Source: Sphingomonas sp. IC-11 (GTDB lineage: Bacteria > Pseudomonadota > Alphaproteobacteria > Sphingomonadales > Sphingomonadaceae). Taken from it: a DNA stretch of 64,000 nt. The stretch covers positions 372,001-436,000 of the forward strand of contig NZ_JAJNDU010000001.1 of the NCBI RefSeq assembly GCF_021043365.1, given 5' to 3'. The notes beneath the pieces were generated by a model, which saw only the letters and a program-made list of their open reading frames with translations, made no database searches and had not been told where the DNA came from. Of this stretch, positions 1 through 8,463 are shown in pieces. Both the position numbers and the translations under genes were made by a program. Position 1 is the stretch's first letter, and the number at the start of each line of letters is the position of its first letter.

Positions 1-1
1 A

Positions 2-643
2 GCGGCCGGCGCGCTCGCCGCCGCCGCATTGCTGGGGGTGGGGGCGTGGCAAGGCGCGCGCTGGATCAGTGATGGGGGCAGTGACGCACGGCCCGCGACC
101 AGCCAGCAGGTTCCGGACGCTGCGGAGCAGGATGCGCCGTCGGACGTGGTCACGGTGGAGGGCGATGCGGCGCCGGTGGACGCCGGCAGCACGCCAATGG
201 CGCAGCGTAGCGCAGTGATCGGCCTCCTCAACAAGCGCAATGGTGTGAGCCGGGATCTGACGATGAAGCCGGGGCAGGCGCTGCGCATCGGTGACACGAT
301 CGTGCGCCTGCGTGCTTGTGAGCGCACTGCCCCTTGGGAGCAGGAGCAGCTGACCGGCGCGTTTCTACAGCTGGACGTTCGTGGCAGCGACGAGAAGTGG
401 CGCCGCGCCTTCTCCGGTTGGCTGTACAAGGAGCGTCCGGCGCTCAACGTCGTGCAGCACCCGATCTACGACGTGTGGCCCAAGAGCTGCACGATGTCCT
501 TCCCGGATAAGGGCCCGGACACCGACGTCCTGGCCTCCCCCTCAACGGCGCGGAAATCCGCGGCCGCCGGCAGCCAGGACGCCGCGCCACCGGCGGAAGG
601 GCCAAGCACCTCCGCCAGCGCATCGCCCAGCAACACCATGTAA
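2..643 (+). CDS. DUF2155 domain protein, 5' end outside window
   Basis: The frame is already open at base 2 and encodes an alanine/leucine-rich hydrophobic stretch that looks like the end of a signal peptide, so the start codon lies before the window. After a low-complexity acidic linker comes the conserved core (LLNKRNG, the GDTIVRLRACERT block, FSGWLYKERPALN, HPIYDVWPKSC), which matches the DUF2155 family of exported alphaproteobacterial proteins of unknown function. The two cysteines in the core (RACE and KSCT) may pair in the periplasm. The last 50 or so residues are Ser/Ala/Pro-rich and overlap the convergent aat gene by 178 bases. Family assignment is by recognition of the core; no function is known. 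Confidence 0.8.
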   Translation, partial: AAGALAAAALLGVGAWQGARWISDGGSDARPATSQQVPDAAEQDAPSDVVTVEGDAAPVDAGSTPMAQRSAVIGLLNKRNGVSRDLTMKPGQALRIGDTIVRLRACERTAPWEQEQLTGAFLQLDVRGSDEKWRRAFSGWLYKERPALNVVQHPIYDVWPKSCTMSFPDKGPDTDVLASPSTARKSAAAGSQDAAPPAEGPSTSASASPSNTM

Positions 644-1203
644 TCCTCCCGGTCGATCTCGATGGCGCCAAGCGAGGCGAGGTGATCGGTCATGAATTGG
701 CAGTCGAGCAGCGTGTAACCGCCATACCGCAGCCGGGCGACCAGCGCCGCGAGCGCCGCCTTGGACGCGTCGCGCGTCCGGCTCACCATGCTTTCGCCGA
801 AGAATGCCCGTCCGATTGCGAGGCCATACAGCCCGCCGACCAACTGGTTGCCTTCCCAACATTCGATGGAATGTGCGAAGCCGGCGGCATGCAACTCCAG
901 GAAGACCTGCTCGATGGACGGGTTGATCCACGTCTCGGGCCGATCGGTTGCTGCTTCGGCGCACAGCGCGATGATGGAGTCGAACGCCGTATCCGCCGTC
1001 AGCCGGAATCGTTCGGAGCGAAGCGTTTTGCGCAGCGAGCGCGAGAGATGAAAACCGTCCAGCGGCAGGATCGCCCGTCGCCGCGGCTCCACCCAATATA
1101 CGCCGGGCGCATCGCGTGCGTCCGCCATCGGAAATACGCCGACGGCATAGGCGCCCAGCACGGAGGCTGGGTCAAGCACGTCGTGGGAAGGGTAGCGCGT
1201 CAT
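466..1203 (-). CDS. aat: Leucyl/phenylalanyl-tRNA--protein transferase
   Basis: Transfers Leu or Phe from charged tRNA to N-terminal Lys or Arg of proteins, creating N-degrons for ClpAP in the cytoplasm. The 245-residue product has family hallmarks: an N-terminal GAYAVGVFPMAD segment, the WVEPRRRAILPLDGFHLSRSL block, ETWINPSIEQVF, the GGLYGLAIGRAFFGESMVS core and LLDCQFMTDHLASLGA. Its length fits the family. The start is the ATG at 1203, giving a short N-terminus ahead of the first conserved block. The C-terminal GKDIVQLLGHTS ending resembles other alphaproteobacterial Aat proteins, which argues that the long tail-to-tail overlap with the DUF2155 gene is real rather than a miscall. Confidence 0.95.
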   Translation of the reverse strand: MTRYPSHDVLDPASVLGAYAVGVFPMADARDAPGVYWVEPRRRAILPLDGFHLSRSLRKTLRSERFRLTADTAFDSIIALCAEAATDRPETWINPSIEQVFLELHAAGFAHSIECWEGNQLVGGLYGLAIGRAFFGESMVSRTRDASKAALAALVARLRYGGYTLLDCQFMTDHLASLGAIEIDREDYMVLLGDALAEVLGPSAGGAASWLPAAADFRAVEGEARTSVSGPLSGKDIVQLLGHTS

Positions 1204-1269
1204 GGCTGGCGCGCATGATAGGTAGCTGCCGCCGCACCTGCCAAGGCGCGACGGCGAAAATGAACAAAG

Positions 1270-1650
1270 TTATTCGTGGCAGGAAAGCGTGCCCTTGCCG
1301 GGCTGCTCGATCTTCACGTTCGCGGTATCGCCGGTCAGCTTCCAGCCGCCCTCCGCGGTCAGCGGCTCGCCAGCATTCGCCGCAGTGAGCGTCGTCGGCG
1401 TGCCGCCCTTCTCGGTGCGGACAACCGCCTGCTTGTCGCCTTCGAAGAAGGTGACATAGACGAGGCTGTTGTCGCCGCAGCGCATCGTCTTGTCCGCCTT
1501 GATGGCAGGCGGCAGTTCGACAGTACCGGCGTTCGCGAGTTCCGCAGCCATGGGATCCGGATTGGAGTCGAGAACCTCGGGCTCCGAATTGGAATTACAA
1601 GCAGCGAGCGCGAGGAGCGCCGCGGCGGCAAAGGGGAAGGGGCTCTTCAT
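1270..1650 (-). CDS. Small predicted lipoprotein, unknown function
   Basis: A 126-residue protein starting at the ATG at 1650. It opens with a lysine, a hydrophobic segment and a lipobox (LALAAC), so it should be exported, lipidated on Cys and held in the envelope. A Pro/Asp/Glu-rich linker follows, then a small domain with two further cysteines (MRCGDN and the C-terminal LSCHE) and beta-strand-like repeats (LVYVTFFEGDKQAVVRTEKG). The frame stays open further upstream, but the signal peptide fixes the likely start. I do not recognise the domain with certainty; the spacing is reminiscent of small MliC/lysozyme-inhibitor-like lipoproteins, which is only a guess. It is transcribed towards aat, with 66 bases between them. 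Confidence 0.7.
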   Translation of the reverse strand: MKSPFPFAAAALLALAACNSNSEPEVLDSNPDPMAAELANAGTVELPPAIKADKTMRCGDNSLVYVTFFEGDKQAVVRTEKGGTPTTLTAANAGEPLTAEGGWKLTGDTANVKIEQPGKGTLSCHE

Positions 1651-2020
1651 AGCGGCTCGCGACTTCGCCGATGCAACATGGAGCGTCAAGGCAGGGGAGT
1701 CCCAAGACGTTATTTTATTGCAGTATCGCTGCCCTGAAACAGGCAAGAACGTCGTCGAAGCGCTGCGAAGCGAGCGAAAGCCTCCGGCCGATCCCGTGCG
1801 GACCGCGACTCGCTGATCATCGCCTTGATGGGCCGGACGGGTGCGCACGCCTCGGCACAGAGCTGAGCCACTACCTTATTCTGTCACGCACCCCCTGGCA
1901 GAGGGCGGGATTGTTCCCCAGTTGTTCTTGCAGTAGGCGAAGAGGTGCGGGGCTGTGCGGGTGCGATGGATGCGCTGACCTGCCGCGGCCGGGTCGCCGC
2001 GCGCGCATTAGGGATCGAAG
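1651..2020. other. 370-base divergent intergenic region
   Basis: Lies between the lipoprotein gene (leftward) and radA (rightward) and must hold both promoters. The only distinct element I see is a GTTC-N7-GTTC direct repeat at 1913-1927, listed separately. Short frames across the region lack family resemblance and are not called. Confidence 0.6.
1913..1927 (+). promoter_or_regulatory. Candidate LexA (SOS) box upstream of radA
   Basis: GTTC, seven bases (CCCAGTT), GTTC. This is exactly the direct-repeat operator GTTC-N7-GTTC described for LexA of several alphaproteobacteria. It lies 93 bases before the radA start codon, and radA is a DNA-repair gene, which supports function. No binding has been shown here; the spacing and neighbour are the evidence. 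Confidence 0.55.
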
Positions 2021-3394
2021 ATGGCGAAGCCGCAGAAACGATATGTCTGCCAGTCCTGTGGCTCCGTTGCCTCACGATGGCAGGGGCAGTGCGTGGACTG
2101 TTCCGAATGGAACACGCTGGTGGAGGAAGCGCCGACTATCGTCACGCCGTTTCAGGCCAAGCACAATTTGCAGGGCGGCGGCCGCGCCGTGGCGATGATG
2201 GCGCTGGACGCAGAGGTGCCGCTGCCCGCGCGCATGCCCAGCGGCATCGCCGAACTCGACCGCGCACTCGGCGGCGGCTTCGTGGAGGCAAGCGCCACGC
2301 TGATCGGCGGCGATCCTGGCATCGGCAAGTCCACGCTGCTCCTGCAGGCCGCGGCGCGCATGGCGCTGGGCGGAGCGGACGTCGCCTATATCTCGGGCGA
2401 GGAGGCGGCCGATCAGGTCCGCCTGCGTGCCCGGCGGCTGGGATTGGGCGAGGCACCGGTACGGCTCGCCTCCGCAACCTCGGTCCGCGACATTCTGACC
2501 ACGCTTGGCGCTGGCAAGCCGCCCGCGCTGCTGGTCATTGACTCGATCCAGACCATGCACTCGGACCTGATCGAGGGCGCGCCCGGTACGGTGAGCCAGG
2601 TGCGCGCATCGGCGCAGGAGTTGATCCGCTTCGCCAAGGAGCGGGGAACCGCGCTGGTGCTGGTCGGGCACGTCACCAAGGACGGCACGATCGCCGGCCC
2701 GCGCGTGCTCGAGCATATGGTCGATACGGTGCTCAGCTTCGAGGGCGAGCGCAGCCACCAATATCGCATCCTGCGTGCGATCAAGAACCGCTTCGGCGGC
2801 ACCGACGAGATCGGCGTCTTCGCCATGCAGGCCGAAGGGCTGGCGGAGGTTGCCAACCCCTCGTCGCTGTTCCTGACCCAGCGTGATGAGAGCGTAACGG
2901 GAACCGTCGTGTTCCCGGCACTGGAAGGCACTCGGCCGGTCCTGGTCGAGATCCAAGCGCTGGTGGTTCGCCTCGCCAGCGGCGCCACCCCCCGGCGGGC
3001 GGTGGTCGGCTGGGACAGTGGTCGGCTCGCCATGATCCTGGCGGTACTGGAGGCCCGCTGCGGGCTTAGCTTTTCGTCGGCCGAGGTCTATCTCAATGTC
3101 GCTGGTGGCTACCGGGTTCAGGATCCTGCCGCGGATCTGGCGGTGGCGGCGGCGCTGGTCTCGGCGCTCTCCGAACGCCCGGTGCCGACCGACGCCATTG
3201 CTTTTGGCGAGATCGCGCTGTCGGGCGAGGTGCGAAGCGTTGCTCATGGCGCCTTGCGGCTGAAGGAGGCGGCGAAGCTGGGCTTTGGCCAGGCGCTGGT
3301 GCCGGCGGCGATGACCGGCGAGAAGGGCGCATTGCGGCTGGCCGGCTTCCCCACGCTCGGGCGCTTGGTGGATCACCTCCTCGGGCGCGGCTGA
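2021..3394 (+). CDS. radA: DNA repair protein RadA (Sms)
   Basis: A RecA-like ATPase acting in recombination intermediate processing, branch migration and repair in the cytoplasm. All family domains are present in 457 residues: an N-terminal zinc finger with C10, C13, C24 and C27; a RecA-type ATPase core with Walker A GGDPGIGKST (K103); the RadA-specific KNRFG motif near residues 255-259; and a C-terminal Lon-protease-like domain. The start ATG directly precedes the zinc finger, so the N-terminus is secure. A candidate LexA box sits 93 bases upstream, suggesting damage-inducible expression. The gene is followed by cvpA on the same strand after about 170 bases. Confidence 0.97.
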   Translation: MAKPQKRYVCQSCGSVASRWQGQCVDCSEWNTLVEEAPTIVTPFQAKHNLQGGGRAVAMMALDAEVPLPARMPSGIAELDRALGGGFVEASATLIGGDPGIGKSTLLLQAAARMALGGADVAYISGEEAADQVRLRARRLGLGEAPVRLASATSVRDILTTLGAGKPPALLVIDSIQTMHSDLIEGAPGTVSQVRASAQELIRFAKERGTALVLVGHVTKDGTIAGPRVLEHMVDTVLSFEGERSHQYRILRAIKNRFGGTDEIGVFAMQAEGLAEVANPSSLFLTQRDESVTGTVVFPALEGTRPVLVEIQALVVRLASGATPRRAVVGWDSGRLAMILAVLEARCGLSFSSAEVYLNVAGGYRVQDPAADLAVAAALVSALSERPVPTDAIAFGEIALSGEVRSVAHGALRLKEAAKLGFGQALVPAAMTGEKGALRLAGFPTLGRLVDHLLGRG

Positions 3395-3567
3395 TCTGTT
3401 GCCGGATGGGCGCTGACGTCACGTGCCGCGTCGCTAGCCTGTCATGAGGACCTGCTTTGTGGCGGCGTGGATGTTCGCCAGGAATACCGTTCGGCCAAGC
3501 GGCGCTTTGCGCGACGTTGGTTGCGGCCCTGTTCTCATCGTCACCATCATCGCCTAGATCGGCAACA

Positions 3568-4122
3568 ATGAACCTCAACGGACTTGATATCGCGGTGCTG
3601 ACCGTCGTCGCGGGCAGTGCGCTTCTCGGCCTGAAGCGCGGCTTTGTGACGGAGGTGCTGGCGCTCTTCGCCTGGGTGGCGATGATCTTCGCGGTAAAGC
3701 TCTTTCACCTGCCGCTGTCGAAAGCGCTGGCGGCACCGATCGGAACCGCTTCCGGTGCCGCGGTGCTGGCGTTCGTGCTGTTGTGCGGCGTGACCTATTT
3801 CCTGGGGCGGATGGTGGCCCGTGCACTCGGCGAACGGGTGCGCAAATCCGTCCTGGGGCCGGTGGATCGGGCGCTCGGGTTCGGCTTCGGTGCGTTGAAG
3901 GGGTTGATCATCGCCAGCTTGGCGTTCCTCCTCATCGTCCTGGTGCTGGATACGATCGGTGGTGGCCCGACACGGCGCCCGGCGTGGATCAAGGAAGCGC
4001 GTACCTATCCGCTGCTCAACGTCACCAGCAATGCCATCGCCGATTTCGTCGACCGCCGACGCCGGGGACAGCCAGTGTTCGGTCACGGTGCCCCACCCAT
4101 CAATGGAGGGCAGTCAGGATGA
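3568..4122 (+). CDS. cvpA: CvpA family membrane protein
   Basis: The 184-residue product has four predicted membrane segments: about residues 6-25 after MNLNGLDIAVL, 28-48, 62-85 and 110-135. It carries the typical CvpA sequence LGLKRGFVTEVLALFAWV, followed by a charged C-terminal tail. CvpA proteins are inner-membrane proteins named for colicin V production and linked more broadly to envelope stress tolerance; the biochemical role is unsettled. The ATG at 3568 is chosen because it directly precedes the conserved N-terminal motif, although the frame is open further upstream. The stop codon overlaps the next start (ATGA), indicating translational coupling to the NifU-like gene. Confidence 0.9.
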   Translation: MNLNGLDIAVLTVVAGSALLGLKRGFVTEVLALFAWVAMIFAVKLFHLPLSKALAAPIGTASGAAVLAFVLLCGVTYFLGRMVARALGERVRKSVLGPVDRALGFGFGALKGLIIASLAFLLIVLVLDTIGGGPTRRPAWIKEARTYPLLNVTSNAIADFVDRRRRGQPVFGHGAPPINGGQSG

Positions 4123-4556
4123 ACGACACGCTCTACAATGACGCTATCCTGAAGCTCGCCACGGACAATCCCATTGATGAGCGGCTCATCGACCCGCAAG
4201 GTACGAGCGAGCGGCGTTCGCCGATCTGCGGCAGCCGGGTCACCGTCGACGTCAACCTCGGACCGGATGGCCGGGTGAGTGAGGCGGGCATGCTGGTTCG
4301 CGCCTGCGCCCTTGGGCAGGCATCCTCGTCGTTGCTTGCTGCCAATGTTATCGGTCGCACGCCTGCGGAACTGGCGGCGGCTCGCGACGCGCTCACGGCC
4401 TGGTTGGCGCGCGAGGGGGAACTGCCTGATTGGCCGGGGCTCGACGTGCTGACACCGGCGCTTGGCTATCATGCGCGGCACGCGTCGATCCGATTGGCGT
4501 TTGAGGCTGCCGCTGAAGCCGCCGAGCGGGCGCAAGATCCGACAAAGGGGGACTGA
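4119..4556 (+). CDS. NifU/IscU N-terminal-like iron-sulfur scaffold protein
   Basis: A 145-residue protein with the IscU/NifU_N architecture. C37 lies in SPICGSR and C63 in RACALGQASSS, the spacing of the first two cluster-ligand cysteines of IscU. The position where IscU has its third cysteine (about residue 120-125) reads HARHASIRLAF with no cysteine, so classical three-Cys cluster assembly may not occur. Known family members build and pass Fe-S clusters; this copy may be a degenerate or specialised paralogue. Its start overlaps the cvpA stop (ATGA) and its stop overlaps the next start (TGATG), so it is translated within a tight cvpA-scaffold-antiporter-DUF423 operon. Confidence 0.8.
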   Translation: MNDTLYNDAILKLATDNPIDERLIDPQGTSERRSPICGSRVTVDVNLGPDGRVSEAGMLVRACALGQASSSLLAANVIGRTPAELAAARDALTAWLAREGELPDWPGLDVLTPALGYHARHASIRLAFEAAAEAAERAQDPTKGD

Positions 4557-6313
4557 TGGAGCACGCCGCCACGGGATCGCTGCTGCGCGATGGAGTGATC
4601 CTGCTTGGCGCAGGGCTCGCTTTCGTGCTGCTCTTCCGGCGTCTTGGCCTGGGTGCAACGCTCGGATTTCTCGTCGCCGGCGCCGTCGTCGGCCCGCAAG
4701 TGCTGGGACTGGTCGGTGACGCCGAATCGAAGCTTGGCGTTGCGGAACTCGGCATTACCTTGCTGCTGTTCGTGGTCGGGCTGGAACTCAATCCCACCCG
4801 GCTCTGGCGGCTGAAGCAGGACATTTTCGGGCTTGGTCTGCTTCAGGTCGCGGCATGTGGCGTCGCGATCACCGCCATCATCGCGATCTTCGCGCACTTC
4901 TCGGTTCCAGCCGCGCTTGCGCTTGGATTGCCACTCGCGCTGTCCTCCACGGCGCAGGTGTTGCCGATGCTGCAATCCTCCGGCCGGCTGCGGACGCCGT
5001 TCGGTGAGCGCGCCTTTTCGATCCTGTTGTTCCAGGATCTGTCGATCATTCCCCTTATCACCATCATCGCCGCGATGAGCCGCAATCCGGCTGATGCCGC
5101 CGGTCCGCCGGGATGGATTCTAGTACTCTATACCTTCGCGGCGGTTGCCGGGCTGATCGCAGCCGGGCGCTTCATCCTGCGGCCCTTGTTCCGGGGCATC
5201 GGCAACATGGGTGAGCGGGAAATGTTCGTCTTTGCCGCGCTTTTCACCGTGATCGCGAGCGCGGCGCTGATGGAGGCGCTTGGCCTATCGACCGCATTAG
5301 GCGCGTTTGTCGCAGGCGTGATGCTGGCCGACAGCCCGTATCGGCACGAGCTTGAGGCGGATGTCGATCCCTTTCGCTCGATCCTGCTCGGCCTGTTCTT
5401 TCTCACGATCGGCATGATGCTGAACCTGGAAGCGATCGCGGAGCGCCCGCTGTTCGTCCTTTCCATGGCGCTGGCGCTGATCGGCACGAAGACCCTGGTG
5501 ATCTTCCTCATCGGCCTTGCGTTCCGGATGACGTGGCGTTCCGCGCTCGCGCTCGGTGTGTTGCTCAGTCAGGGCGGCGAGTTCGGGTTCGTGCTGTTTG
5601 CGCAGGCGACCAACGCATATCTGATCGCGCCCGATGCGGCCTCGCTGTTCGGAGCGATCATCACCCTGTCGATGGCGACCACGCCTTTCTTGATGTCGCT
5701 CACCCGGCGGTTCCGCGAGGAGCCAATCGTGAAGGGCGAGCGGGACGGCCCGGTCGCTGACGGGGCCAATGCGGTGATCGTCGGCTATGGTCGTTTCGGC
5801 CAGACGGTCGGGCAAATGCTGCTCGCCCAGAACATTCCGGTGACGCTGATCGATACCGATATCGAGATGATCGACATCGCCGCAGAATTCGGGGCGAAGG
5901 TTTATTATGGCGATGGCACCCGCCTTGATCTGCTGCGTCAGGCTGGCGCGGCAGAGGCCGAAATGATCCTGTTCTGCGCCGATGGTGAACAGGTGACGGC
6001 CGAGGTGGTCGAATCCGTTCATGAGGCATTCCCCAATGCGGCCATCTACGTGCGGGCGTTCGACCGACGCGGGCTGATCCGGCTGAAGAACGGGCCTGCC
6101 CGGCTGGTGGTGCGCGAGGTTCTAGAATCCGCAGTGAAGATGGCGCGTGCGGCGATGGAAGGGCTCGGCATCGATCGTGCCGACATCGATCGTGCCGAGG
6201 ACATGTACCGCGCCCGCGACAAGGAACGCTTGCGCATTCAGCTGGAAGCGAACGATGTCCGCGCCGCTCGCGCCCTGGTGGCGGAGCAGCAGCCCTGGGG
6301 GAATGATCGATGA
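4556..6313 (+). CDS. CPA2-family cation:proton antiporter with TrkA-N domain (KefB/YbaL type)
   Basis: A 585-residue inner-membrane protein with 12 or so hydrophobic segments over residues 10-385, and the family motifs GATLGFLVAGAVVGP, ELGITLLLFVVGLEL, FQDLSIIPLI and SQGGEFGFVLF. From about residue 400 there is a Rossmann RCK/TrkA-N domain beginning AVIVGYGRFGQ. Such proteins exchange K+ or Na+ for protons and respond to nucleotide or redox ligands bound by the RCK domain. No KefF/KefG partner lies alongside, so YbaL-like is as likely as glutathione-gated KefB. A 15-base tandem duplication near 6165-6194 yields IDRADIDRAE in the tail. Its start overlaps the upstream stop and its stop overlaps the DUF423 start. 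Confidence 0.9.
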   Translation: MEHAATGSLLRDGVILLGAGLAFVLLFRRLGLGATLGFLVAGAVVGPQVLGLVGDAESKLGVAELGITLLLFVVGLELNPTRLWRLKQDIFGLGLLQVAACGVAITAIIAIFAHFSVPAALALGLPLALSSTAQVLPMLQSSGRLRTPFGERAFSILLFQDLSIIPLITIIAAMSRNPADAAGPPGWILVLYTFAAVAGLIAAGRFILRPLFRGIGNMGEREMFVFAALFTVIASAALMEALGLSTALGAFVAGVMLADSPYRHELEADVDPFRSILLGLFFLTIGMMLNLEAIAERPLFVLSMALALIGTKTLVIFLIGLAFRMTWRSALALGVLLSQGGEFGFVLFAQATNAYLIAPDAASLFGAIITLSMATTPFLMSLTRRFREEPIVKGERDGPVADGANAVIVGYGRFGQTVGQMLLAQNIPVTLIDTDIEMIDIAAEFGAKVYYGDGTRLDLLRQAGAAEAEMILFCADGEQVTAEVVESVHEAFPNAAIYVRAFDRRGLIRLKNGPARLVVREVLESAVKMARAAMEGLGIDRADIDRAEDMYRARDKERLRIQLEANDVRAARALVAEQQPWGNDR

Positions 6314-6642
6314 ACTGGCTGATGATGTTGGCGGCGCTGTCGGGCGCGCTGGCCGTGGGCGCCGGCGCCTTCGGTGCCCATGGCGCCAGCGGGCAGGCCG
6401 CGGAATGGTTGCGCACCGGCGGGCAATATCAGCTGATACATGCAGTGGCGGTGCTGGTCGCGCTCAGGCTCGATGCGCGCGGGCCCGCATGGCTGTTCCT
6501 GGCCGGCAGCGCCGTGTTCGCGGGGACGTTGTACCTGATGGCGATGGGTGCGCCGCGCTGGCTGGGCGCGATCACGCCGATCGGCGGAACGCTGTTGATC
6601 GCTGGCTGGCTGTGGCTCGCCTGGATGGCGGCACGCGGCTAG
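6310..6642 (+). CDS. DUF423 membrane protein (YgdD-like)
   Basis: A 110-residue integral membrane protein with four hydrophobic helices and the DUF423 signatures GAFGAHG near residue 18-24, the YQLIHAVAVL helix and the GSAVFAGTLY segment, with PIGGTLLIAGW near the end. It belongs to the widespread YgdD/DUF423 inner-membrane family, whose role is unknown. The start overlaps the antiporter stop by four bases (ATGA), making it the last gene of a coupled operon. It is convergent with the DUF2256 gene, whose stop is about 20 bases away. Confidence 0.9.
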   Translation: MNWLMMLAALSGALAVGAGAFGAHGASGQAAEWLRTGGQYQLIHAVAVLVALRLDARGPAWLFLAGSAVFAGTLYLMAMGAPRWLGAITPIGGTLLIAGWLWLAWMAARG

Positions 6643-6662
6643 GCAAACGGCGTCCCTTCAGC

Positions 6663-6803
6663 CTAGCGTTTCCGGCGGCAGGCGTCGGAGCAGTAGACCA
6701 CATCTTCCCACACCCGCGCCCACTTCTTACGCCACGTAAATGGCCGTTGGCAGACCGGGCAGGTCTTGGTTGGCAGGTCGCGTTTGGCGACGCCGTTGGG
6801 CAT
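6663..6803 (-). CDS. DUF2256 zinc-finger-like small protein
   Basis: A 46-residue protein. It has an N-terminal basic stretch, then [20 protein letters not shown] and the closing CSDACRRKR, which is the DUF2256 pattern: two Cys pairs likely binding one zinc ion around a Trp/Arg/Lys-rich core. Its ATG shares one base with the aroB stop (TGATG), so it is the coupled third gene of aroK-aroB-DUF2256. The function is unknown; the basic, aromatic core suggests nucleic-acid or ribosome contact, which is inference. Confidence 0.85.
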   Translation of the reverse strand: MPNGVAKRDLPTKTCPVCQRPFTWRKKWARVWEDVVYCSDACRRKR

Positions 6804-7903
6804 CAGCGCGGCTGGATGGCGAGGAAGCTGCGCACGTCCTCCAGCGAGACCTGCTTGTCGAGGTAGGTCTGGCCGATCCCACGGGCGAGAAGAAACGGGA
6901 TCTGCCCGCCGCTAGCCTTCTTGTCGTGGCGCATGTGTTCCACCAGCTGCTCTGCCGATGCCGTGATCCCCGCGGCTGCCAGGCCATTGGGCAGGCCAAC
7001 TGCTTGCCAATGCGCCGCCACCCGCACCGCATCCTGCATCGGGCACAGGCCATGCGCGGCGGAAAAGCCGAACGCCAGCGCACATCCCGCCGCGACCGCC
7101 TCGCCATGAAGCAGCCGATCGGAAAAACCTGCTTCCGCTTCCAGTGCGTGACCAAAGGTGTGACCGAGATTGAGGAGCGCGCGCCGACCGGTCGTTTCGA
7201 ATTCATCTTCGCCGACGATCCGGGCCTTGGCACGAACGGAATGCGCAATGGCATAGGTGCGCGCCTCTGCGTCGCCAGCAAGGAGCGCCGCGCCATGTTC
7301 CTCGCACCAGCTGAAAAAGTCGGCATCGTCGATCAGCCCATATTTCACGACTTCCGCATAACCCGCGCGCAGCTCACGCACGGGCAGGGTGTCGAGAACA
7401 CGGGGGTCGATCAGCACTACCTTCGGCTGGTGAAATGCGCCGATCAGGTTTTTGCCAGCGCGCGCATTGATGCCCGTCTTGCCGCCGACGGACGAGTCGA
7501 CCTGCGACAGCAAGGTAGTCGGTATCTGCACGAAGCCGCAGCCGCGCTTGAGGATCGCCGTGGCGAAGCCGACGAGATCGCCGATCACCCCGCCGCCCAG
7601 CGCAATCACATGATCTCCGCGCTCGACGCCAAGTTCCAGCAGGCGGTCGGTCAGGCTTTCCAGAGTGGCCCAGCTTTTCGACTTTTCACCCGCCGGGATG
7701 ATGATCGTCTCGCTCTGGATTCCTGCAGCATCCAAAGAGGAGCGCAGCCTTTGCAGATGAGGCGCGACATTGGCGTCCGCGACGATCGGCATCGGCCGCC
7801 CGCGAGAGAGCGGCGCCAAGACGTCGCCGGCGCGCGCCAGCAGCCCAGCCTCAATCATTACGTCGTAGCTGCGCGCACCCAGCGCTACTGGAACAATCGT
7901 CAT
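6803..7903 (-). CDS. aroB: 3-dehydroquinate synthase
   Basis: Second step of the shikimate pathway: converts DAHP to 3-dehydroquinate using NAD+ and a divalent metal, in the cytoplasm. The 366-residue protein shows the NAD-binding GGGVIGD motif at residues 103-109, the [20 protein letters not shown] core, [10 protein letters not shown] and the metal-ligand region [15 protein letters not shown] with HGEAVAAG. Length fits the bacterial family. The start overlaps the aroK stop by four bases (ATGA), and the stop overlaps the DUF2256 start, so the two shikimate genes are transcribed and translated together. The aroK-aroB pairing is common in bacteria. Confidence 0.97.
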   Translation of the reverse strand: MTIVPVALGARSYDVMIEAGLLARAGDVLAPLSRGRPMPIVADANVAPHLQRLRSSLDAAGIQSETIIIPAGEKSKSWATLESLTDRLLELGVERGDHVIALGGGVIGDLVGFATAILKRGCGFVQIPTTLLSQVDSSVGGKTGINARAGKNLIGAFHQPKVVLIDPRVLDTLPVRELRAGYAEVVKYGLIDDADFFSWCEEHGAALLAGDAEARTYAIAHSVRAKARIVGEDEFETTGRRALLNLGHTFGHALEAEAGFSDRLLHGEAVAAGCALAFGFSAAHGLCPMQDAVRVAAHWQAVGLPNGLAAAGITASAEQLVEHMRHDKKASGGQIPFLLARGIGQTYLDKQVSLEDVRSFLAIQPR

Positions 7904-8463
7904 GGGGCCCCGTAACCAATGGCTTCCAGAATGGCACGTACCGTTGCCTCATGCGGCGCATTGTTGCTGGGCACGCGAATATGCGCCTGCGCGTAAAGCG
8001 GATTGCGAACAGCCGCGAGCTCCCGGAGCACGGTGGCCGGATCCTTTCCCCGCAGCAGCGGGCGGGTGTCACGGCGGCGAACCCGTTCCACCAGCACGTC
8101 TATATCGGCGTCGAGCCAGATCGCGAGCGCGTCTGACAGAATGAGGGCGCGGGTCGCATCGTTGACGAAAGCGCCGCCGCCCGTTGCGATGACCTTCGGC
8201 CGGCCATCGATCAGCCGCTGGATCACCCGCCGTTCCCCGTCCCGGAAATAGGGCTCGCCGAACTGCGCAAAGATGTCCGCGATAGACATGCCGGCAGCTT
8301 CTTCGATCTCGTTATCGGCATCGACAAACGGCAAGCCGAGCCGATGGGCCAGCCGTTTTCCGACGGTGGACTTGCCCACGCCCATCAGGCCGACGAGCAC
8401 AATCGGCTCGCGCTGCCAGCGGCTCTTGCGATTGCGGGTCGGTTGGGTGGGGCTTTGCAACAT
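7900..8463 (-). CDS. aroK: Shikimate kinase
   Basis: Phosphorylates shikimate with ATP in the aromatic amino acid pathway. With the ATG at 8463 the protein has 187 residues: a basic N-terminal extension of about 20, Walker A GLMGVGKST at 25-33, the shikimate-binding DADNEIE near 48-54, the GGGAFV segment, and the lid with RRRDTRPLLRG. The frame also allows a start at 8502, but 8463 gives the usual length for alphaproteobacterial AroK. First gene of the leftward aroK-aroB-DUF2256 unit; the divergent small membrane gene begins about 100 bases away, so the shared region should contain both promoters. Confidence 0.93.
   Translation of the reverse strand: MLQSPTQPTRNRKSRWQREPIVLVGLMGVGKSTVGKRLAHRLGLPFVDADNEIEEAAGMSIADIFAQFGEPYFRDGERRVIQRLIDGRPKVIATGGGAFVNDATRALILSDALAIWLDADIDVLVERVRRRDTRPLLRGKDPATVLRELAAVRNPLYAQAHIRVPSNNAPHEATVRAILEAIGYGAP

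Noticed and set aside
1469..1816. Rightward frame with a Cys/Gly-containing tail in the region upstream of radA
   Set aside because: Overlaps the lipoprotein gene on the other strand, has no ribosome-binding site and no recognisable family.
3396..3567. N-terminal extension of CvpA from 3457
   Set aside because: The extension (Ser/Pro-rich) has no CvpA similarity, whereas ATG 3568 opens exactly at the conserved motif.
6165..6194. Tandem 15-base duplication in the antiporter gene
   Set aside because: In-frame and only two copies, giving IDRADIDRAE in a C-terminal linker; no evidence of phase variation.
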